This document shows positions 1 through 4,806 of a stretch of 5,493 nt of DNA, piece after piece (position 1 is the stretch's first letter; each line of letters opens with the position of its first letter). The notes below the pieces were generated by a model. The model made no database searches and had not been told where the DNA came from. It was given only the letters and a program-made list of their open reading frames with translations. Made by a program: the position numbers and the translations under genes. The DNA is from Candidatus Marinamargulisbacteria bacterium SCGC AAA071-K20 (GTDB lineage: Bacteria > Margulisbacteria > Marinamargulisbacteria > GCA-2716485 > AAA071-K20): contig QFBU01000082.1 in the NCBI GenBank assembly GCA_003265975.1, positions 1-5,493 of the forward strand, written 5' to 3'.

Positions 1-59
1 CGATCAGAGAAGGTGGACGTACTGTTGGTGCTGGAGTTGTGACTAAGATACTGTCTTAA
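1..59 (+). CDS. tuf: Elongation factor EF-Tu, C-terminal end (partial)
   Basis: This is the 3' end of an EF-Tu gene cut by the window start. Bases 1-2 finish a codon, and bases 3-59 encode IREGGRTVGAGVVTKILS and a TAA stop. The string REGGRTVGAGVV is the near-invariant end of EF-Tu domain 3 (the second beta-barrel) in bacteria. EF-Tu is the GTPase that delivers aminoacyl-tRNA to the ribosome. Only 18 residues are visible, so the G domain and domain 2 cannot be assessed. A strong terminator follows 23 bases after the stop, so this tuf copy is the last gene of its transcript. The following gene is not a translation gene, and no tRNA-Trp, secE or rpsJ follows, as happens in some str or tufB loci. 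Confidence 0.95.
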   Translation, partial: IREGGRTVGAGVVTKILS

Positions 60-82
60 GCGTTAATTCTTAAGTAAGGTAG

Positions 83-115
83 AAAAGCCAGGGTAATATG
101 CCCTGGCTTTTTTTT
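83..115 (+). terminator. Intrinsic terminator of tuf
   Basis: Bases 83-93 (AAAAGCCAGGG) pair perfectly with 101-111 (CCCTGGCTTTT) around a 7-base loop (94-100). A run of eight T begins at 108 and ends at 115. The GC-rich core GCCAGGG/CCCTGGC followed by a T tract is a textbook Rho-independent terminator, placed just after the tuf stop. Confidence 0.93.
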
Positions 116-118
116 GTT

Positions 119-169
119 AAAAAAATCCATAAATGGATGTTTTTACCCTATGAACAGTGTAGGGAAAGA
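119..169. other. Two overlapping weak hairpins in the leader of the kinase-like gene
   Basis: The first inverted repeat pairs ATCCAT (125-130) with ATGGAT (133-138); its flanks A119-124 and T140-144 extend the stem past one mismatch. The second pairs CCCTA (146-150) with TAGGG (160-164), and TTTT at 141-144 can partly pair with AAGA at 166-169. Both structures use the T run at 140-144, so they cannot both form fully. Read on the minus strand, the first repeat is followed by a T tract and could act as a weak terminator. It could also be chance in AT-rich DNA. Confidence 0.3.
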
Positions 170-183
170 CCTTACCTGAGAGA

Positions 184-660
184 ATGGGGCTTAAACTAAT
201 AATAAATAATCCGTGGGTAAAAAAATCACCCACAAGAGAAGAACTCACAAGTAACGTGTTACCAGCAGAGTTACCTACTCCAGTCGATACACGTCCAACT
301 TTATTATTAACAAGTGACTCTAGTGACGCATCAAGTACTAGGTACGAAACAGAAGAGCTAGATGCCTCTTCAGTATCAATAAGTACTCCTACCCCAACAC
401 ATAGAGCCTATGGAAAAGATTTTTATAAAAGGAGTAGTGACGTCGAAAGGGCTACTTTAAGATCTATAATCCAAGAAGCAGTAAAACATCCAAAAGAAAA
501 AAAAGACCCAGATCCATTTTATACAACACTGATTTTAAGTGTACATCTTATCAACAGAGACGTTAATATTAATTTTTCAGACACTTGTTTTGAGGGCGCT
601 CTTAAAGAAAATTTACAGAGAGTTCTTAAAGAACAAGGCGTAACTGTAGACAAACATTAG
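184..660 (+). CDS. Hypothetical protein, 158 aa; 5' part of the broken kinase-like gene
   Basis: This reading frame starts at the only available ATG; an in-frame TAG at 160-162 excludes an earlier start. There is no convincing Shine-Dalgarno: GAGAGA abuts the start codon and AGGGA (161-165) lies 18 bases away. Residues 1-75 are rich in Ser, Thr and Pro and look disordered. Residues 76-108 are charged and probably helical. Residues 109-158 look folded, with a hydrophobic strand-like stretch (TTLILSVHLI) and an amphipathic helix (ALKENLQRVLKEQ). I recognise no domain, signal peptide or membrane segment. The last residues, VTVDK, look like the beta strand leading into a kinase glycine-rich loop, which continues in another frame after the stop. 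If translated, it would be a truncated N-terminal fragment. Confidence 0.55.
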   Translation: MGLKLIINNPWVKKSPTREELTSNVLPAELPTPVDTRPTLLLTSDSSDASSTRYETEELDASSVSISTPTPTHRAYGKDFYKRSSDVERATLRSIIQEAVKHPKEKKDPDPFYTTLILSVHLINRDVNINFSDTCFEGALKENLQRVLKEQGVTVDKH

Positions 661-698
661 GAAGAGGAGCTAGTAGTAAAGTAAGATCAGGGATTTTT

Positions 699-977
699 GT
701 GCCAGATGATGAAGAAAAAGAAACGATTTCAGTGGCTGTAAAAAAGCAAAAAATAGGAGTAGATAGACATTTACTAAGACCACAAATCGACCGACCTACT
801 GCTTTAGACGTTATTGAAAGTCCATTCTTTGCAGATTTTAATACGGACTTTAATTATAATGTCCCTCCAACCGGGCTTAAAGGTTTTAGAGGGCACCCAG
901 GACGATTCAACTCTACAACAGACAAGTTGATGGGGCTTGATATAGAAATAGATTCAGAAACAGATACAGAAACCTAA
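699..977 (+). CDS. Hypothetical protein, 92 aa; 3' part of the broken kinase-like gene
   Basis: The only usual start in this frame is GTG at 699, with a possible AGGGA site at 689-693 (5-base spacing). The frame is open back to 630, and codons 657-698 read LGRGASSKVRSGIF, which looks like real coding sequence upstream of the GTG. I therefore doubt this is an independent gene. From the GTG, residues 12-16 are VAVKK (kinase subdomain II-like), residues 31-44 are DRPTALDVIESPFF (like the last kinase subdomain), and the end is an acidic DIEI-DSET-DTET repeat. No catalytic loop is present. It could conceivably be translated as a short protein, but no function can be assigned. Confidence 0.45.
   Translation: MPDDEEKETISVAVKKQKIGVDRHLLRPQIDRPTALDVIESPFFADFNTDFNYNVPPTGLKGFRGHPGRFNSTTDKLMGLDIEIDSETDTET
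939..974 (+). repeat. Three tandem 12-bp units encoding DxEx
   Basis: Three in-register 12-base units lie at 939-950, 951-962 and 963-974, just before the TAA stop. They encode Asp-Ile-Glu-Ile, Asp-Ser-Glu-Thr and Asp-Thr-Glu-Thr. The last two units are nearly identical and the first is more diverged. This gives the protein an acidic, Thr-rich tail and is a likely slippage-generated microsatellite. Confidence 0.6.
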
Positions 978-980
978 TCG

Positions 981-1009
981 TTAAGCTGAATTATTAATTC
1001 CACTATGAT
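981..1009 (+). promoter_or_regulatory. Possible sigma70-type promoter for glcD
   Basis: TATGAT at 1004-1009 matches five of six bases of the -10 consensus. TTAAGC at 981-986, 17 bases upstream, is a weak -35 (three of six). Transcription from this site would start near 1016, only about 9 bases before the glcD ATG. The 5' leader would then be too short to hold a normal Shine-Dalgarno, and none is seen. This is a consensus match only. Confidence 0.35.
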
Positions 1010-1024
1010 ACAATCCCAGATCAT

Positions 1025-2389
1025 ATGTTAGACTCACTCAGATCAATTATTCCAAGTTCACAAATCCTTAGTAAGAAAGACGACCTCACATACTATACAA
1101 AAGATTTTTCTTACGCACCTTCAGTCTTTCCAAAAGCAGTTGTTTTTGCTGAAAAGAGTAACGATGTAGGAATTGTACTTAAATGGGCTAATGCCAATAA
1201 AATTCCGGTAACAGTAAGAGGCGCAGGTACAGGAAAATCAGGGGGATCAATTCCTTTGCCCAATGGCATCGTGCTTTCAATGGAGCGGATGACTACTATA
1301 AAAGAAATAGACACTAAAAATAAAATGGTAGTAACAGAACCTGGTGTTATTCTCAAAGATCTTCAAGCGAAATGCTTAAAAGAAGAATTGTGGATACCCT
1401 TAGATCCTTCAAGTTTAGACAAGTGCACAATTGGTGGGATGGTTACTGAAAATGCGGGTGGTCCTAGAGCCCTAAAATATGGCGTTACTGGCGATTATGT
1501 TTATGGGATGCAAGGCTTTTTTGGAGACGGGAGTCCTTTTAAATTCGGAGGTAAACTCTACAAAGATGTTGCAGGGTACGACTTAAAGCGATTACTAATT
1601 GGTAGCGAAGGAACCTTAGGCGTTTTAACTGAGATTACTTTAAAATGTATCCTTCCAGTAAAAGAAGAAATTGGGATTTGGCTAACATTTGAGACTTTAG
1701 AAGACGGCGTAAGTTTTGTAAGAGAAATTGCGCGTTCAAATGTCCAACCAGCAACCGCCGAATTTATGCAAAAAGAGTGTATTGAAGCAGTAGCAAATCA
1801 CTGCAATCTACACGGCGACTGGGGTGACGAAAATTCACATGTGTTCATCACGTTAGACGGGAATAATAAAAGTGATTTACTCGAGCAAGCCCAAAAAATA
1901 ACCGCTAATCAAGCTAACCTTTCAAACGTAATAATTGCCAATGACACTGAAACTCTAGAAAAGTTATGGAAAATACGACGAGAAATATCGGAGTCATTAA
2001 GTGGCGTTAGTAAACATAAAGTGTCTGAAGACATCACAGTTCCGCCACATGCTATTTCAGAATTCATGTCTAAACTGTCTGATCTAGATAAGGGCTCTTT
2101 GTATAGTTTTATAGGGTATGGACACCTAGGAGATGGAAACATCCACGTAAATATATTAAATACTAGTCAGGATGAAGTGAACTGGGAAAAAGACTTCCCG
2201 AAACTTATCGATGAGGTAATGACTCTTTGCTTAAGTTGTGGAGGAACACCCACTGGAGAGCATGGGATTGGGCTAACAAAAAAGAGCTATGTCACAGCCT
2301 TTTTTCAGACCCATGAAATTGATCTAATGAAAAAAATAAAAAAACTATTTGACCCATCCAATATTTTAAATCCAAACAAGATATTTTAA
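1025..2389 (+). CDS. glcD: FAD-binding 2-hydroxyacid dehydrogenase (GlcD / D-lactate dehydrogenase family)
   Basis: This 454-residue flavoprotein is full length for the family and should oxidise a 2-hydroxyacid (glycolate, D-lactate or D-2-hydroxyglutarate) to the 2-oxoacid, passing electrons to a quinone or cytochrome. The FAD_binding_4 domain covers about residues 35-210. It contains RGAGTGKSGG (65-74), GGMVTENAGGP (137-147) and GSEGTLG (193-199), which contact FAD. The FAD-oxidase C domain (about 215-452) carries LWKIRR (314-319), SEDITVP (334-340), GYGHLGDGNIHVN (364-376) and GEHGIG (411-416). The histidines in the last two motifs are those that bind metal or substrate in this family. It ends with the typical FDPSNILNP. 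There is no transmembrane segment. The substrate cannot be told from sequence: glcE and glcF, partners of the E. coli glycolate enzyme, are not adjacent. The ATG at 1025 has no Shine-Dalgarno. The stop overlaps that of the convergent downstream gene by 4 bases. Confidence 0.88.
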   Translation: MLDSLRSIIPSSQILSKKDDLTYYTKDFSYAPSVFPKAVVFAEKSNDVGIVLKWANANKIPVTVRGAGTGKSGGSIPLPNGIVLSMERMTTIKEIDTKNKMVVTEPGVILKDLQAKCLKEELWIPLDPSSLDKCTIGGMVTENAGGPRALKYGVTGDYVYGMQGFFGDGSPFKFGGKLYKDVAGYDLKRLLIGSEGTLGVLTEITLKCILPVKEEIGIWLTFETLEDGVSFVREIARSNVQPATAEFMQKECIEAVANHCNLHGDWGDENSHVFITLDGNNKSDLLEQAQKITANQANLSNVIIANDTETLEKLWKIRREISESLSGVSKHKVSEDITVPPHAISEFMSKLSDLDKGSLYSFIGYGHLGDGNIHVNILNTSQDEVNWEKDFPKLIDEVMTLCLSCGGTPTGEHGIGLTKKSYVTAFFQTHEIDLMKKIKKLFDPSNILNPNKIF

Positions 2390-3324
2390 CCAGGGCCTTT
2401 CTTGGGGCAATCTAAGCTCACGTTCATCACATATCGAGAGTCTCTTTTTTTTGCGGGTTTTAACACACTATTATCAATTATAACCTGATGCCGAACCGAG
2501 CTATAAGAAGATCCATCAAATAGTTTTTCAACCGCTTCTAGTTGACGTTGTTCGGTGTCTCCTTTTTCAACATAGCTAGACGACATAGGACCGAATTTAA
2601 TTAAACGAACTAAAGGATCTTTTAACGCTTCTTCAACAAGAGAAAATACCTCTGAGCTCAGACAGTACTCCTGGGAATGACATATCATTTTAACTTCAGA
2701 GTCTTTGCCTGAGCCTACAGGCACAGCATAGTCACCCACGGCGACGTATCCCACAAGTCGGGAAGGAATTGTCGTATTTAATGTGCAAATTCCTGAAAGT
2801 AGGAAAGGATCGGTGTGAATAGTTTGATAAAACTTACTAATTCCATTAATGCCAAACTGACCATTCATCAGGATTACTGTAAAAGAAAGGTCTTTGTCAG
2901 TTTGAGTAATGGAGTCAATATATGGTAATTCTTTTATTAGTTTTGTGATGCCCAAGATAGCCTCTAATAATTGTTCATCTTGAAGTACAGATAACGAAAA
3001 GCTAGATCCAGTTAAGTTATCAGAAAACTTATAATATCCATTTGGAGATACTATAAGTGTTGCAGACTTGCTTACTAAGTCATCATAAGCAAAGGATTCA
3101 AGAGCAGCGGGGGTAAGAAACGGTTTACTAAGTGGCTTAACTATAGCTTTTCCAAATCCACAAATACTAATCTCATCACTAATTTTTTCCTTACCGCTTA
3201 AAGATAAGCCATCAGGTAATTTATTAATATTACCGGCTAGTCCTGAGAGTCGCTGAGAAGATACACATGCGGGTAATAATGTAGTGCTACTAATTCTTAC
3301 AAGTCCATTTGCTAAAGTATTCAT
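2386..3324 (-). CDS. Conserved-looking hypothetical protein, 312 aa
   Basis: This is a single uninterrupted reading frame of 312 residues that I do not recognise. The ATG at 3324-3322 is the first residue of the frame used here; the bases before it (AAGTAAGT) hold only a weak Shine-Dalgarno. It looks soluble and mixed alpha/beta, with strand-like stretches (SATLIVSP about 87-94, LSFTVILM 146-153, LVGYVAVGDYAVPV 190-203) and helices (DEQLLEAILGITKLIKEL 116-133, SEVFSLVEEAL 224-234). Six cysteines are scattered (20, 55, 180, 215, 221, 306). LLPAC at residues 16-20 faintly resembles a lipobox, but the preceding segment is polar (MNTLANGLVRISSTT), so a lipoprotein signal is doubtful. The C-terminus is basic and ends KKGPG. 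It is transcribed against glcD, sharing TTAA at their stops, and diverges from pntAA across 74 bp. It is not obviously tied to either function. Confidence 0.75.
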   Translation of the reverse strand: MNTLANGLVRISSTTLLPACVSSQRLSGLAGNINKLPDGLSLSGKEKISDEISICGFGKAIVKPLSKPFLTPAALESFAYDDLVSKSATLIVSPNGYYKFSDNLTGSSFSLSVLQDEQLLEAILGITKLIKELPYIDSITQTDKDLSFTVILMNGQFGINGISKFYQTIHTDPFLLSGICTLNTTIPSRLVGYVAVGDYAVPVGSGKDSEVKMICHSQEYCLSSEVFSLVEEALKDPLVRLIKFGPMSSSYVEKGDTEQRQLEAVEKLFDGSSYSSVRHQVIIDNSVLKPAKKRDSRYVMNVSLDCPKKGPG

Positions 3325-3398
3325 ACTTACTTATCGGAAAAAAAAAGAAGAATTCCCAAAAATTTATTTACACACTTAACTATGTTACTATTTAAGAT
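3325..3398. promoter_or_regulatory. Divergent promoter spacer between the 312-aa gene and pntAA
   Basis: This 74-bp gap must drive two divergent transcripts. Toward pntAA, TTTACA at 3367-3372 matches five of six -35 bases. The -10 candidates are poorly spaced: TATGTT (3381-3386) and TACTAT (3386-3391) are too close, and TATTTA (3389-3394, 16-base spacing) matches only three of six. Any of these would start transcription at or just around the pntAA ATG, implying a very short or absent leader. A run of nine A (3338-3346) lies near the minus-strand gene and becomes a T tract in its leader. No operator palindrome is evident. Confidence 0.4.
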
Positions 3399-4520
3399 AT
3401 GAAAATTGGTTTTTTAAACGACTCTACAAATAACGAAAAACGAATTACGTTAACGCCACCAAACGCTAAACAACTCTCAGACCTGGGCGCTACATTATTA
3501 CTTGAACAAGGCTTTGAAAAACAACTATTTAAAAAAGAAGATTTCTCTTCATATAACTCAACAAGTTCTGACGTAATACTTAAAGATTCTGACATAGTTA
3601 TAAAATTACATCCTCCAAAAAAAGAAGACTTGTCTGCTCTAAAAAAAGGAGCCATACATATTAGTTTTCTAGACCCTTTCAATTCAAAAGACATTTTGGA
3701 CGAAGCCGCAAAATTAGGAATAACCTTAATAAGTTTAGAAATGATTCCAAGAACAACTCGTGCCCAAAAAATGGACGTACTTAGTTCACAAGCCAGTTTA
3801 GCCGGTTATGCAGCCGTACTCACAGGGGCAAATCGACTAGAAAAAGTATTTCCAATGATGATGACCCCAGCGGGAACATTAGCCCCAACAAAAGTATTTA
3901 TAATCGGTGCTGGTGTAGCGGGTTTACAAGCCATCGCAACAGCCAGACGTCTAGGCGCAAGAGTAGAAGCCTTTGACACACGACCTGTAGTAGAAGAACA
4001 AGTACAGTCTCTCGGTGCTAAGTTTGTAAAAGTAGATTTGGGCGATACGGGCCAAACTAAAGACGGTTATGCAAAACAACTAACTGAAGAACAATTAGCT
4101 AAGCAACAAGAAGTAATGGCAAAACATTGCGCCATGGCAGACTTAGTTATTACCACCGCTCAAGTTTTTGGGCGAAAAGCTCCCTTGATTATTAATAAAA
4201 AAATGGTAAATAGTATGTCTAAAGGAAGTGTGATTGTAGATCTCGCAGTAGAAACAGGCGGCAATGTTGAAGGCTCAGAAACAGGCAAAGACGTACAAAT
4301 AAACGGGGTAACTATTGTGGGTGTGGCTAATATGCCAGGAGAAGTGGCTTTGCACGCTAGCCAAATGCTCTCGGCCAATATTACCCATTTACTCACCGAG
4401 TTTTGGAACAAAGAAACCAAGACATTTGACCTGAATTTAGAAGACGAAATTTTAGCAGGATGCGTGATGACTCATAACGGTGAATTAGTTAATGAAAGGA
4501 TAAAAGCACATTATGGATAG
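3399..4520 (+). CDS. pntAA: NAD(P)+ transhydrogenase subunit alpha 1 (domain I, NAD(H)-binding)
   Basis: This 373-residue protein is the peripheral NAD(H)-binding subunit (dI) of proton-translocating transhydrogenase, which reduces NADP+ with NADH at the cost of the proton gradient. It has the two-lobed alanine dehydrogenase/PntA fold. The N-terminal lobe (about 1-135) begins MKIGFLND and includes RTTRAQKMDVLSSQ (118-131). R118, Q123, D126 and S129 align with R. rubrum Arg127, Gln132, Asp135 and Ser138, which shape the hydride-transfer site. The Rossmann core has GAGVAG (170-175) and FDTRP (192-196), where D193 should hold the NAD ribose. DGYAKQ (222-227) is the mobile loop, with Y224. KGSVIVDLAVETGGNVE (275-291) is a family signature. 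All expected key residues are present. The length fits the split form lacking membrane helices. The start has no clear Shine-Dalgarno. It overlaps pntAB by 8 bases, indicating translational coupling. Confidence 0.96.
   Translation: MKIGFLNDSTNNEKRITLTPPNAKQLSDLGATLLLEQGFEKQLFKKEDFSSYNSTSSDVILKDSDIVIKLHPPKKEDLSALKKGAIHISFLDPFNSKDILDEAAKLGITLISLEMIPRTTRAQKMDVLSSQASLAGYAAVLTGANRLEKVFPMMMTPAGTLAPTKVFIIGAGVAGLQAIATARRLGARVEAFDTRPVVEEQVQSLGAKFVKVDLGDTGQTKDGYAKQLTEEQLAKQQEVMAKHCAMADLVITTAQVFGRKAPLIINKKMVNSMSKGSVIVDLAVETGGNVEGSETGKDVQINGVTIVGVANMPGEVALHASQMLSANITHLLTEFWNKETKTFDLNLEDEILAGCVMTHNGELVNERIKAHYG
4494..4500 (+). promoter_or_regulatory. Ribosome binding site for pntAB
   Basis: GAAAGGA lies inside the end of pntAA, 12 bases before the pntAB ATG. 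The spacing is somewhat long. The 8-base overlap with pntAA suggests terminating ribosomes also help initiation. Confidence 0.5.
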
Positions 4521-4806
4521 CCAAATTTTAATACTCCTCCTTTTTATTTTACTGTTGGCCGCTATACTCGGTTTTGAACTTATAGCCAAAGTTCCTTCAA
4601 CATTACATACCCCTCTAATGTCAGGGTCTAATGCTATTTCAGGAATTACGCTATTAGGTGCACTAACTATAAGTGGGGCAGGGCATTCTAAACTGGCCAG
4701 CATATTGGGTATCTTAGCGGTTGCATTTGCAATGACCAATGTTGTTGGCGGGTACTTGGTAACCGAACGCATGTTAGAAATGTTTAAGAAAAAGGAAAAA
4801 AACTAA
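4513..4806 (+). CDS. pntAB: NAD(P)+ transhydrogenase subunit alpha 2 (membrane, part of domain II)
   Basis: This 97-residue membrane protein carries the alpha-side part of the proton channel (dII). Three hydrophobic helices are visible at about residues 4-23, 40-55 and 62-83. The family signature HTPLMSGSNAISGI (32-45) leads into the second helix, and NVVGGYLVTERMLEMFKKK (76-94) ends the protein with a positive cytoplasmic tail. Its length matches PntAB in split transhydrogenases; in E. coli this region is fused to the end of PntA. The start ATG at 4513 lies within the last codons of pntAA. The pntB start follows immediately after its TAA. Residue 43 is Ser, at the position where I recall Thermus thermophilus having its channel His42. 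Confidence 0.95.
   Translation: MDSQILILLLFILLLAAILGFELIAKVPSTLHTPLMSGSNAISGITLLGALTISGAGHSKLASILGILAVAFAMTNVVGGYLVTERMLEMFKKKEKN
4792..4796 (+). promoter_or_regulatory. Ribosome binding site for pntB
   Basis: AAGGA lies in the last codons of pntAB, 10 bases before the pntB ATG at 4807. It supports that start together with the zero-base spacing from the pntAB stop. Confidence 0.65.

Larger units (their letters stand above)
184..977 (+). pseudogene. Frameshifted and internally deleted eukaryotic-type protein kinase-like gene
   Basis: I read the two adjacent frames 184-660 and 699-977 as one decayed gene. The first frame ends VTVDKH-stop. Shifting by one base at 652-657, equivalent to one lost A in GACAAACATTAG, continues as VTVDK-T-LGRGASSKVRSG. 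That matches kinase subdomain I, the glycine-rich ATP loop (657-683). VAVKK follows at 732-746, resembling the VAIK motif with the ATP-anchoring lysine. Only about 15 residues later comes DRPTALDVIESPFF (789-830), which resembles the final kinase subdomain (RPTA..hL.HPFF). In an intact kinase these are roughly 200 residues apart, so the HRD and DFG catalytic motifs are missing. The product would be inactive as a kinase even with the frame restored. The kinase match rests on motif reading alone; a sequencing indel could explain the frameshift but not the missing core. Confidence 0.6.

Noticed and set aside
497..504. A8 tract as a transcriptional slippage site that would repair the frame
   Set aside because: A shift here would enter the second frame too early and meet TAA at 627-629, well before the glycine-rich loop at 657.
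640..660. Programmed -1 ribosomal frameshift joining the two kinase-like frames
   Set aside because: The codons before the stop are GTA GAC AAA CAT. There is no X XXY YYZ slippery heptamer, and a Lys tRNA slipping from AAA to CAA would pair poorly. The missing kinase core also argues for decay rather than programmed expression.
2386..3324. Lipoprotein signal (LLPAC) in the 312-aa protein
   Set aside because: The 15 residues before it are mostly polar, so there is no proper hydrophobic core; the lipobox resemblance is probably chance.
3392..3694. Minus-strand 100-codon frame over the start of pntAA
   Set aside because: It lies antisense within a clearly coding pntAA with all family motifs and has no recognisable domain; it is a shadow frame. 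The same holds for the other opposite-strand frames within glcD, pntAA and pntAB.
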